Shown: piece by piece, positions 36,348 through 44,262 of the stretch
How the letters are laid out: each line of letters starts with the position of its first letter
Position numbering within the stretch: the first letter of the stretch is position 1
NCBI RefSeq assembly: GCF_022832435.1
Contig: NZ_JALHLF010000015.1
Span: 2,673-59,232 of the forward strand
Length of the DNA stretch: 56,560 nucleotides
DNA from: Novosphingobium organovorum
GTDB taxonomy: Bacteria; Pseudomonadota; Alphaproteobacteria; Sphingomonadales; Sphingomonadaceae
Reading direction: 5' to 3'
Position numbers and translations under genes: made by a program
Notes under the pieces: generated by a model
Databases searched by the model: none
What the model saw: only the letters and a program-made list of their open reading frames with translations
What the model was told of the DNA's origin: nothing

Positions 36348-36932
36348 ATGGCTATGCGTATCGCGATTGTCGATGAGAGCGCGGCGCGCGCCTCCATCAT
36401 CGAAGAGGGACTGTCCGAACTCGACGATTGCGAGATGATCGTGATCACGGAGCGGCGTGGCCTGTTGGCGCGCATGGCGCAGATCGATCCCGACATTGTG
36501 CTGATGAACCTTGGCAATCCCTCGCGCGACATGCTCGAGGAGTACTTCGCGGTAAGCCGGGCGCTGGCCCGGCCGATCGCGATGTTTGTCGACGAATCGG
36601 ACGATGACGCCATCGTCGCCTCGGTCGAGGCGGGGGTCTCGTCCTATGTCGTGGACGGCCTCGCGGCGGGACGCATCCGTCCGATCGTCGATCTGGCGGT
36701 GACCCGCTTCAACGCCTTTTCGCGCCTGCAGAACGACCTTGCCGAAGCGCGGGGCAAGCTGGCGGAGCGCGAACTGGTCGACAAGGCGAAACGCATTCTG
36801 ATGCAGAACAAGGGCTTGCCTGAGCCAAAAGCCTACGCGGAACTGCGCAAGGCGGCGATGGATCAGGGCAAGCGGATCGTCAATATTGCCGAAGCCATCG
36901 TGACCGCGCATGAGCTCATGGGTGGCGCATGA
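36348..36932 (+). CDS. nasT: NasT, ANTAR-domain antitermination regulator
   Basis: A 194-residue regulator: receiver-like domain (3-120) and ANTAR RNA-binding domain (about 133-188: LAERELVDKAKRILM, AYAELRKAAM, RIVNIAEAIV). At the phospho-acceptor position the sequence is VLMNLGNPSRD, with Asn54 where Asp is expected, and the usual receiver Lys is Asp103 (YVVDGL). NasT proteins bind two-hairpin leader RNAs and prevent termination when NasS releases them. Two fitting leaders lie at 38257-38365 and 47293-47401. nasS follows after 31 bases. Confidence 0.94.
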   Translation: MAMRIAIVDESAARASIIEEGLSELDDCEMIVITERRGLLARMAQIDPDIVLMNLGNPSRDMLEEYFAVSRALARPIAMFVDESDDDAIVASVEAGVSSYVVDGLAAGRIRPIVDLAVTRFNAFSRLQNDLAEARGKLAERELVDKAKRILMQNKGLPEPKAYAELRKAAMDQGKRIVNIAEAIVTAHELMGGA

Positions 36933-36963
36933 CAGGGCAGGGACCGACCGAAGGGGTCTTGGG

Positions 36964-38175
36964 GTGACTACGCAGCTGACAATCGGCTTCCTCCCGCTGG
37001 TGGATGCCTGTTTGCCCATCCTCGCGCACGAACACGGCTTTGCCGAGGACGAGGGGCTCTCGCTCACGCTGGTCAAGGACCTGAGCTGGGCGACCGTGCT
37101 CGACCGCCTGCTTTACGGGCACAGCGATGCCGCGCACATGATCGCGCCCTTGGCGATCGCCACCACGCTCGGCCGCGGACGTCCGGCGCAGCCGCTGGCC
37201 GCACCCTTCGTGCTGGGGCTCAACGGCAACGCGATCACGCTTACGCCCGATATCGCGGGTCGGGTGCGTGGCGATGAGCCGGGGCTGGGCGACCCCAGGG
37301 TGGTGGGCGCAGCGCTGCGCGCGGTGGCGCGCGAACGCCTGGCGGCGGGACGGCCACTGACCTTCGGCGTCGTCCATCGCTATTCGAGCCACAACTACAT
37401 GCTGCGCTACTGGCTGGCGGCGTGCGGCATCCGGGCGGACGAGGAGGTCGAGATCCGCACCGTCGCGCCGCCGTTCTGCGCCGAGGCGCTGGAGCTGGGC
37501 GATGTCGACGGGATTTGCGTGGGCGAACCGTGGAACAGCGTCGCGGTTGAGCGCGGGGTGGGCGAGATCGTGCTGTCGACCGCGCAGATCTGGCGGCGCG
37601 GGGTGGAAAAGGTGCTCGCCCTGCGCGAGCCGGTGCTTGAGGAAAAGCGCGACGCTGTGCTGCGCCTGATCCGTGCGCTTTGCCGCGCGGCGGCGCACTT
37701 CGTCGATCCGGTCAACTGGGAACACAACGCGCAGGTTCTGGCGCGGCCCGAATACCTCGATGGATCGCCCGAACTGATCCGCCGCGCGATCTCCGACCAG
37801 CTGCTGATCGCGCGCGGCGGTAAGATGATCCACTATCCCGATTTCATGTTCCAGTATCGCGAGGCGGCGAACTTCCCCTGGGTCAGCCAGGCGGAGTGGC
37901 TATACTCGCAGATGGTGCGCTGGGATGGGCTTTCCTATGACCGTGAAGACGCCGCGCGGGCGGCGCGGGTGTTCCGTCCCGACGTCTATCGCGCCGCGCT
38001 GCTGGGCACCGGCGAGCCGCTTCCCGGAGCCAGTTCCAAGGTCGAGGGAAGCATTTCCGCACCCACTGTTGTAGGAACGCAACAGGGCAGTATGGTATTG
38101 GAAACGAACACGTTTTTTGATGGTTCGGTGTTCGATCCGCACGACATTGAAGGGTATCTTAGGCAGCTGCCCTAG
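36964..38175 (+). CDS. nasS: NasS, cytosolic nitrate/nitrite sensor
   Basis: A 403-residue protein of the NrtA/SsuA substrate-binding fold (IGFLPLVDACLPILAHEHGF, FVLGLNGNAITL, YSSHNYMLRYWLA, GICVGEPWN). It has no signal peptide, as expected for a sensor that acts in the cytoplasm by holding NasT until nitrate or nitrite binds. I use the GTG at 36964, with AAGGGG about ten bases upstream; an ATG at 36910 overlapping nasT is the alternative. The nrtA leader begins right after its stop. Confidence 0.92.
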   Translation: MTTQLTIGFLPLVDACLPILAHEHGFAEDEGLSLTLVKDLSWATVLDRLLYGHSDAAHMIAPLAIATTLGRGRPAQPLAAPFVLGLNGNAITLTPDIAGRVRGDEPGLGDPRVVGAALRAVARERLAAGRPLTFGVVHRYSSHNYMLRYWLAACGIRADEEVEIRTVAPPFCAEALELGDVDGICVGEPWNSVAVERGVGEIVLSTAQIWRRGVEKVLALREPVLEEKRDAVLRLIRALCRAAAHFVDPVNWEHNAQVLARPEYLDGSPELIRRAISDQLLIARGGKMIHYPDFMFQYREAANFPWVSQAEWLYSQMVRWDGLSYDREDAARAARVFRPDVYRAALLGTGEPLPGASSKVEGSISAPTVVGTQQGSMVLETNTFFDGSVFDPHDIEGYLRQLP

Positions 38176-38206
38176 GTGGGGCTTTGCGGTTTGGCAGAAA
38201 AAACGC

Positions 38207-38235
38207 TTGCCGCGGTGCAACCGAATCGCTTACAC
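38207..38235 (+). promoter_or_regulatory. Promoter of the nrtA leader
   Basis: TTGCCG (38207-38212), 17 bases, TTACAC (38230-38235). The nirB leader has the same arrangement (TTGCCC, 17 bases, TTAAAC), with the shared spacer core CCGAATC and an A-rich block bounded by GGCA and TTGCC just before the -35 box. The predicted start near 38242 lies just before the first ANTAR hairpin. Confidence 0.55.
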
Positions 38236-38256
38236 AAATACACGAACAGACCGGAC

Positions 38257-38323
38257 GGTTCCCAAGGATGGGTACCTAGCAGCGCTGGTCTGAACTTTCT
38301 TAAATTCGTGGCAACGTAGCCGC
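38257..38323 (+). promoter_or_regulatory. NasT (ANTAR) leader RNA element upstream of nrtA
   Basis: Hairpin 1 (38257-38276): arms GGTTCCC and GGGTACC with one mismatch, loop AAGGAT. Hairpin 2 (38308-38323): arms GTGGC and GCCGC, loop AACGTA. Both loops are six bases with A at position 1 and G at position 4, the known ANTAR recognition pattern. Hairpin 2 shares bases 38320-38323 with the 5' arm of the following terminator, so the two cannot form together. CAGACC (38247-38252) and GGTCTG (38287-38292) could also enclose hairpin 1. Confidence 0.85.
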
Positions 38324-38365
38324 CTCGTCGTGGTCCTTATTGGGCTTTCGTCGTGGCGGTTTTTT
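38320..38365 (+). terminator. Attenuator terminator in the nrtA leader
   Basis: CCGCC (38320-38324) pairs with GGCGG (38355-38359), followed by six T. The inside continues as repeated CG pairs separated by U-U mismatches (TCGTCGT on both sides) and a GGTCC/GGGCT top with loop TTATT. Alternative to ANTAR hairpin 2. Confidence 0.8.
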
Positions 38366-38397
38366 GCGTTTGTCTTTGACAGGATGGGGTAGGTCAA

Positions 38398-39831
38398 ATG
38401 AGCAAGTTCGGGCAGTCCGGTTTTTCACGACGTACGGTGGTTGGTGCGCTGCTGGCCAGCGTGGCGCTCGCCGGGTGCGGCGGTGCGAAAAATGACGGCG
38501 CCAAGCAGCAGGGCGTGACGGCGGCATCGGCTGGCGGCGCGCCCGAGAAGCCGGTGCTCAAGCTTGGCTTCATCAAGCTGACCGACATGGCTCCGCTCGC
38601 CATCGCCAAGGAAAAGGGCTTTTTCGCCGAAGAAGGGCTCAACGTCACGCTCGAGCCGCAGGCCAACTGGAAGGTCCTGCTCGACGGGGTCATCGGCGGT
38701 CAGCTCGACGGGGCGCACATGCTTGCCGGACAGCCCATCGCGGCGACCATCGGTTATGGCACTAAGGCCGACCTCATCGCCCCGCTCAGCCTCGACCTCA
38801 ACGGCAACGCGATCACTGTCTCGAACCGGGTGTGGGACCAGATCAAGGGCAAGCTCCAGCGCAGCGCCGACGGCAAGCCGATCCACCCGATTTCGGCCTC
38901 GGTGCTCCAGCCGGTGGTGCAGAGCTTCAAGGAGCAGGGCAAGCCGTTCAACATGGGCATGGTCTTCCCGGTTTCCACGCACAACTACGAACTGCGCTAC
39001 TGGCTGGCCGCGGGCGGTCTCAACCCCGGCTACTACACGCCGGGCGACATCAAGGGCACCGTGGATGCCGACGTGCAGCTTTCGGTGACGCCGCCCCCGC
39101 AGATGCCCGCCACGCTGGAAGCCGGTACGATCGAGGGCTATTGCGTGGGTGAGCCGTGGAACCAGGCGGCGGTGCAGAAGAAGATCGGCGTGCCGATCGT
39201 CACCGACGACCAGATCTGGCACGACAACCCCGAGAAGGTCTTCGGCCTGCGCAAGGACTTTGCCGAGAAGTATCCCGGCACTACTGCCGCAATGCTGCGC
39301 GCGATCATCAAGGCGCAGCAGTGGCTCGACGCCGATGGCGGCAAGAACCGCAAGGAAGCCGTGAAGATCCTCGCCCAGTCCAACTACGTGGGCGCGGACG
39401 AGGCGGTGATCGCGGCCTCGATGACCGGCAAGTTCACCTACGAGCCGGGCGACACGCGCGATACGCCGGGCTTCAACATTTTCTTCGACAAGTACGCGGG
39501 CTATCCGTTCTACTCCGACGCGATCTGGTATCTCACCCAGATGCGCCGCTGGGGTCAGATCCCGGTCGATCACCCTGATCAGTGGTACTTCGACCAGGCC
39601 AAGGCGGTCTATCGCCCCGACCTCTATCTTGCGGCGGCCCAGCAGCTTGTCGCCAAGGGTACGATTTCGGCGGACGACCTGCCCGAGACCGATGGTTTTC
39701 GCGGCGAGCAGGACGGCTTCATTGATGGCGTCACCTACGATGGTAAGCAGCCCAACGCCTATCTCGCCAAGTTCAAGATCGGCCTCAAGAAGGGCCAGAA
39801 GGTATCCGCTTCGGGTGTGAGCGGCAGCTAA
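38398..39831 (+). CDS. nrtA: Nitrate ABC transporter substrate-binding protein
   Basis: A 477-residue periplasmic lipoprotein with a twin-arginine-like start (SRRTVVGALLASVALAGC, lipobox Cys27). The NrtA fold is clear: LKLGFIKLTDMAPLAIAKEKGFF, LDLNGNAIT, STHNYELRYWLAAGG and GYCVGEPWNQAAV. It resembles NasS, from which it differs by the export signal. It delivers nitrate (possibly nitrite) to NrtB/NrtCD. First gene after the ANTAR leader. Confidence 0.95.
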   Translation: MSKFGQSGFSRRTVVGALLASVALAGCGGAKNDGAKQQGVTAASAGGAPEKPVLKLGFIKLTDMAPLAIAKEKGFFAEEGLNVTLEPQANWKVLLDGVIGGQLDGAHMLAGQPIAATIGYGTKADLIAPLSLDLNGNAITVSNRVWDQIKGKLQRSADGKPIHPISASVLQPVVQSFKEQGKPFNMGMVFPVSTHNYELRYWLAAGGLNPGYYTPGDIKGTVDADVQLSVTPPPQMPATLEAGTIEGYCVGEPWNQAAVQKKIGVPIVTDDQIWHDNPEKVFGLRKDFAEKYPGTTAAMLRAIIKAQQWLDADGGKNRKEAVKILAQSNYVGADEAVIAASMTGKFTYEPGDTRDTPGFNIFFDKYAGYPFYSDAIWYLTQMRRWGQIPVDHPDQWYFDQAKAVYRPDLYLAAAQQLVAKGTISADDLPETDGFRGEQDGFIDGVTYDGKQPNAYLAKFKIGLKKGQKVSASGVSGS

Positions 39832-39862
39832 GAAAACGTTTGCGCCTCAAGGAGAAATTGCG

Positions 39863-40918
39863 ATGGCATCTGTCTATGCACCAGTCGAGCCTCTCCATGG
39901 GGCGCCCGTGATCGAGGAGACGTCCGTGGCCAGCGAGCATTCCGCCCCGTCCCAGGGCAAGACGCCCCCGCCAGGCGCGGCGTCCGCGCCGCAAGGACCG
40001 GGCAAGGTCCAGGCCTTCCTCGCCGGCAAGGGCAAGGCGATCCTGGCGCCCGTGCTTGGCGTATTGGCCTTCATCGGCCTGTGGGCCGCGCTCGCGCCGA
40101 TGGTCGACACCTCGCTCGGCGCGCTGCCGGGCCCGGTCGAAGTCGCCGAGCAGGGCGCCGCGCTGTTCCACGAATGGCAGGCCTCGAACGAGGCCAAGGC
40201 CGCGTTCTACGAGGCGCAGGATGCGCGCATTGCGGCGGGCACGCAGGCCATGGCCTTCGACTATGCCGGACCGCCGACGTTCCTCGATCAGGTCACGACC
40301 TCGCTCGAGACGGTGGCGCTCGGCTTCGTGCTGGCAACGCTCGTGGCGGTGCCGGTGGGTCTTGCCGCGGGCCTCTCGCCGCTGTTCAACGCCGCGATCA
40401 ACCCGCTGATCCAGATCATGAAGCCGGTCAGCCCGCTGGCCTGGCTGCCGATCGTGACGATGGTCGTTTCGGCGACGATCACCAGCGCCGATCCGCTGCT
40501 GGCCAAGAGCTTTGTTATCTCCGCGATCGTGGTGACGCTGTGCTCGCTGTGGCCCACGCTCATCAACACCGCGGTGGGCACCGCGTCGATCGACAAGGAC
40601 CTGCTTAACGTCGGCCGCGTGCTCAAGCTGGGCACCTTCCAGAAGCTGACCAAGCTCGTCCTGCCCAGCGCGCTGCCCTATATCTTCACCGGTATGCGCC
40701 TCTCGCTCGGCGTAGGCTGGATGGTGCTGATCGCGGCCGAAATGCTCGCGCAGAACCCCGGCCTTGGCAAGTTCGTGTGGGACGAGTTCCAGAACGGGTC
40801 CTCGCAGAGCCTGGCGCGCATCATGTTCGCGGTCATCGTCATCGGCCTGATCGGCTTCCTGCTCGACCGCCTGATGATGACGCTGCAGAACCTGGTGAGC
40901 CGCAACCACGCCATCTGA
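39863..40918 (+). CDS. nrtB: Nitrate ABC transporter permease
   Basis: A 351-residue permease. A Pro/Ala-rich cytoplasmic start of about 50 residues is followed by a membrane segment (ILAPVLGVLAFIGLWAAL), a periplasmic stretch, and the transport domain with about five more segments. The ATPase-coupling loop is in GTASIDKDLLNVGRVLKLGTFQKLTKLVLPSALPYIFTGM, a split reading of the EAA motif. ATG is preceded by AAGGAG. Part of nrtA-nrtB-nrtCD. Confidence 0.94.
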   Translation: MASVYAPVEPLHGAPVIEETSVASEHSAPSQGKTPPPGAASAPQGPGKVQAFLAGKGKAILAPVLGVLAFIGLWAALAPMVDTSLGALPGPVEVAEQGAALFHEWQASNEAKAAFYEAQDARIAAGTQAMAFDYAGPPTFLDQVTTSLETVALGFVLATLVAVPVGLAAGLSPLFNAAINPLIQIMKPVSPLAWLPIVTMVVSATITSADPLLAKSFVISAIVVTLCSLWPTLINTAVGTASIDKDLLNVGRVLKLGTFQKLTKLVLPSALPYIFTGMRLSLGVGWMVLIAAEMLAQNPGLGKFVWDEFQNGSSQSLARIMFAVIVIGLIGFLLDRLMMTLQNLVSRNHAI

Positions 40919-40954
40919 TCCCACTAATCCCCGACCAATCGAGGAGTGACGACT

Positions 40955-42688
40955 ATGGGTACGATCCTTTCGCTGAGCGGTGTTACGAAGTCTTATACCG
41001 GGCAGACCGGCGCGGTGACGCCGGTTCTCGACGGGATCGACCTGGCGGTTGAGGAAGGCGAATTCATCGCCATTCTCGGTTTCTCCGGCGCGGGCAAGAC
41101 CACCCTAATCTCCACCATCGCAGGATTGGTCGAGCCCGATGCCGGGGAAATTCGCCTGCGCGGCGCCCCGATCGACGGGCCGGGCAAGGACCGGGGCCTG
41201 GTGTTCCAGTCCTACTCGCTGCTGCCCTGGCTCACGGTCGAGAAGAACGTCGCGCTGGCGGTCGATGCGGTGCACAAGGATCGCAGCAAGGCCGAGCGCG
41301 CCGCGCTGGTGCGCCAGAAGGTCGAACTGGTGGGGCTGGGCCACGCCATGGACCGCAAGCCGGCGCAGCTTTCAGGCGGGATGCGCCAGCGCGTCTCGGT
41401 GGCGCGGGCGCTGGCGATGGAGCCCGAGATCCTGCTGCTCGACGAGCCGCTCTCCGCGCTCGACGCGCTGACCCGCGCCAAGCTTCAGGACGAGATCGAG
41501 CGTATCCGCAAGGAAGAAAAGCGCACCATCATCCTGGTCACCAACGACGTGGACGAGGCGTTGCTGCTGGCCGACCGTGTGGCGGTGCTGACCCCAGCTC
41601 CGGCGGCGCGGATCGGGCGGATCTTTACCGTCGACGTGCCGCGCCCGCGCGAGCGTGAGGCGGTCAACGACGATGCCCACTTCCAGGCGCTGCGCCGCGA
41701 GATCGTGGGCTATCTCGGTGCGCTCAACGAAGCGGGATCGAGCGTCGGGTCGAGCACGGTGAGCCTGCCCGACGTGGTGCCGATCGACCTGTTCGCCAGG
41801 GCAAGGGAAGCCGGTGCGGGCCCGATGGCTTCGGGCGCGGCCAGGGACGCGTTGCCCAAGGCCTATGTCGAGGCGGGGCACTCGGCGGTCGAGCAGCGCT
41901 ATCTGGAATTCTTCAAGCTGCACAAGGTCTATCCCACGGCCAAGGGGCCGCTGACCGTGGTGGAGGACTTCAACCTCCTGATGGACAAGGGCGAATTCAT
42001 CTCGCTCATCGGGCACTCGGGCTGCGGCAAGTCGACCGTACTGACCATGGCCGCCGGGCTCAACGCGATCAGTTCGGGCGGCATCGTGCTCGACAACCGC
42101 GAAATCTCGGGCGCCGGGCCGGACAAGGCGGTGGTGTTTCAGGCGCCCAGCCTGATGCCCTGGCTGACCGCACGCCAGAATGTCGCGCTCGGCGTCGAGC
42201 GGGTCTATCCCCACGCCAGCAAGGCCGAGCGGGGCGATATCGTCGACTACTATCTCGAACGCGTCGGGCTCGGCGATGCGATGGACAAGATGGCCTCGGA
42301 AATGTCGAACGGGATGCGCCAGCGCGTGGGCATCGCGCGCGCTTTCGCGCTCTCGCCGCGGCTGCTGTTGCTCGACGAGCCGTTCGGGATGCTCGACAGT
42401 CTTACCCGCTGGGACCTGCAGGACGTGCTGGTCGAAACGTGGAACCGCACCAAGGTTACCGCGATCATGGTCACCCACGACGTCGACGAGGCGATCCTGC
42501 TGGCCGACCGGGTGGTGATGATGACCAACGGCCCGCGCGCGACGATCGGCAAGGTGCTCAAGGTCGACCTGCCGCGCCCGCGCGACCGCAAGGCGCTGCT
42601 CGACGATCCCAGGTTCTACCAGTACCGCCAGGAAGTGCTGCATTTCCTTGCCGAATACGATCACGGTCCGGCCTCGAAGGCCGCCTGA
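40955..42688 (+). CDS. nrtC: Nitrate ABC transporter ATPase, two fused nucleotide-binding domains
   Basis: A 577-residue protein with two ABC ATPases in one chain (about 3-255 and 320-570). ATG at 40955 is chosen for GAGGAG eight bases upstream. Domain 1: Walker A GFSGAGKT (42-49), signature LSGGM (139-143), DEP (163-165), but Asn197 (VTNDVDEA) replaces the switch His. Domain 2: Walker A GHSGCGKS (353-360), signature altered to MSNGM (450-454), DEP, His508 present. Both changes fall in the same composite ATP site. Neither half carries the NrtA-like domain of cyanobacterial NrtC, so it acts as an NrtC/NrtD fusion energising NrtB. Confidence 0.93.
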   Translation: MGTILSLSGVTKSYTGQTGAVTPVLDGIDLAVEEGEFIAILGFSGAGKTTLISTIAGLVEPDAGEIRLRGAPIDGPGKDRGLVFQSYSLLPWLTVEKNVALAVDAVHKDRSKAERAALVRQKVELVGLGHAMDRKPAQLSGGMRQRVSVARALAMEPEILLLDEPLSALDALTRAKLQDEIERIRKEEKRTIILVTNDVDEALLLADRVAVLTPAPAARIGRIFTVDVPRPREREAVNDDAHFQALRREIVGYLGALNEAGSSVGSSTVSLPDVVPIDLFARAREAGAGPMASGAARDALPKAYVEAGHSAVEQRYLEFFKLHKVYPTAKGPLTVVEDFNLLMDKGEFISLIGHSGCGKSTVLTMAAGLNAISSGGIVLDNREISGAGPDKAVVFQAPSLMPWLTARQNVALGVERVYPHASKAERGDIVDYYLERVGLGDAMDKMASEMSNGMRQRVGIARAFALSPRLLLLDEPFGMLDSLTRWDLQDVLVETWNRTKVTAIMVTHDVDEAILLADRVVMMTNGPRATIGKVLKVDLPRPRDRKALLDDPRFYQYRQEVLHFLAEYDHGPASKAA

Positions 42689-42997
42689 CGCCCGCGGTTC
42701 GGGGCCGCTATGCCGGCGGTCTCGAGCGCAGGGGACCATGCGATGAAACGGGTAGGTCCCCGTAGTTACACGCTCCCGCAAGAGGAGCATCATGCGCGCG
42801 CTCATGAGGGGCGGGCGGCAGGCAAGGGGGCCTGCCGGTCGAAGCGCATCCAGCCAGGACCGGAGCCGCGCCCGCGCGGCTTCTCCTGATGCGGCGGACA
42901 AAGAGGTCTGCCTTCGATTTTTGCTGTTTTCGAACCTGTTTCTGGAAGCAATCGGCGTGCCCGCTTGGGGGTGGGGCGCCATCGGAGGTAACCTACG
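42689..42997 (+). other. 309-base gap between nrtCD and porin with several RNA hairpins
   Basis: No gene is supported. Hairpins: GGGGACC/GGTCCCC (42731-42737 and 42755-42761); CGGCAGGC/GCCTGCCG with loop AAGGGG (42816-42837); a GC-rich hairpin near 42862-42885 (GCCGCG/CGCGGC); and GGCGGAC/GTCTGCC with loop AAAGAG (42893-42912) followed by TTCGATTTTT. The second and fourth have six-base loops with A1 and G4, making them a possible third, weaker NasT target. Confidence 0.4.
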
Positions 42998-44236
42998 ATG
43001 AAAACCGTACTTTCTCTTGGATTCCTGGCGGCTGGTGCCGCGTCCGTCGCGCTGGCCTCGCCGGCTTTGGCGAAAGCCGGTGATCCGGTCACCGTGGCCG
43101 ATGGCGTGACCATCGATCCGATCATTGACGCCAACTTGCGTTACGAGCGCGTCGACCAGGACGATCTCGGCCTCGACGCTGACGCGCTGACGCTGCGCCT
43201 GCGGGCGGGCGCCGAGGTCAAGGCGCATGGCTTCTCGGTACTCGGCGAGGCCGAGGGTACGCTGGCGATCGTCGACCACTACAACGACACCATCGCGGGC
43301 AACCACGGCTATACCGGCGCCGAGCCCTATTCGACCGTGGCCGATCCGCAGAACGTGGAGATCAACCGCCTTCAGATCGCCTATGGCGGCAAGGCGGGCT
43401 CGATCACGCTGGGCCGCCAGCGCATCATCCTCGACAACGCGCGCTTCGTGGGCAACGTGGGCTGGCGCCAGAACGAGCAGACCTTCGATGCGGTGCGCGC
43501 GCAGGGCAAGCTCGGCCCGGTCGCGCTCGATGCCACCTATTCGATTTCGCAGCGCTCGATCTTCGGGGCGGACAGCCCGAACAAGTACTGGGACGGCAAT
43601 TTCGTGCTGCTCAACGGCGCGGTGGATCTCAAGACGGTCAAGCTGACCGGGTTTGCCTACCTGCTCGACTATGACACGCGCCTGGCCATGTCGAGCCAGA
43701 CTTACGGCGCGCTGGCGAGCGGTGCACTGCCGCTGGCGGGCAAGACCAAGCTGACCTTCCTCCTGAGCTACGCGCGCCAGAGCGACTACGCTGGCAACCC
43801 CACCGCCTACGCCACCGATTACGTCAACGGCGAGCTGGGCGTGGCGGTTGCGGGCTGGGGGCTCAAGGGCGGCTACGAGCTGCTTGGCAGCGACAAGGGC
43901 GTGGCCGCGTTCCAGACGCCGATGGCCACCGCGCACGCCTTCAACGGCTGGGCCGACCTGTTCCTGACCACGCCCAACGCGGGTCTGCAGGACTACTATG
44001 GCACCGTGTCCAAGGACCTGGGCAATCTGGGCGCGCTCAAGGGCGTGAAGGCCATGGCGGTCTATCACACGTTCAAGAGCGAATATGGCTCGACCGACTA
44101 CGGCAGCGAGTGGGACGCGCAAGTCGGCTTTGGCGTCTCGCGCTACGCGTTTCTCATCAAGTACGCGAATTATAACGCGAAAAACTACGGAACCGACACC
44201 CAGAAGCTGTGGCTTCAGGTCGGCGTGAAGTTCTGA
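42998..44236 (+). CDS. Outer membrane porin, alginate-export type
   Basis: A 412-residue porin with signal peptide (MKTVLSLGFLAAGAASVALASPALA), alternating beta-strand pattern and terminal Phe (LQVGVKF). The segments VEINRLQIAYGGKAGSITLGRQRIILDNARFVGNVGWRQNEQTFDA, read as two adjoining strands near 125-170, are typical of the alginate_exp porin family. Its place between nrtCD and nirC suggests passage of nitrate or nitrite through the outer membrane. ATG preceded by GGAGG. Confidence 0.85.
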   Translation: MKTVLSLGFLAAGAASVALASPALAKAGDPVTVADGVTIDPIIDANLRYERVDQDDLGLDADALTLRLRAGAEVKAHGFSVLGEAEGTLAIVDHYNDTIAGNHGYTGAEPYSTVADPQNVEINRLQIAYGGKAGSITLGRQRIILDNARFVGNVGWRQNEQTFDAVRAQGKLGPVALDATYSISQRSIFGADSPNKYWDGNFVLLNGAVDLKTVKLTGFAYLLDYDTRLAMSSQTYGALASGALPLAGKTKLTFLLSYARQSDYAGNPTAYATDYVNGELGVAVAGWGLKGGYELLGSDKGVAAFQTPMATAHAFNGWADLFLTTPNAGLQDYYGTVSKDLGNLGALKGVKAMAVYHTFKSEYGSTDYGSEWDAQVGFGVSRYAFLIKYANYNAKNYGTDTQKLWLQVGVKF

Positions 44237-44262
44237 ATTCAACCGGGAAAGGAGTACACGAA

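Noticed and set aside
38191..38211. Possible sigma-54 promoter (TTGGCA ... TTGC) before the nrtA leader
   Set aside because: The GG and GC elements are 16 bases apart, not the required 12. The TGGCA/TTGC pair near 47159 before nirB is also wrongly spaced (9).
42792..43001. A 69-codon plus-strand frame with a good ribosome binding site (AAGAGGAG) before the porin
   Set aside because: Arg/Gly/Ala-rich start, no family resemblance, and it runs over the hairpins and the porin start. A regulatory leader peptide cannot be excluded but is not supported.
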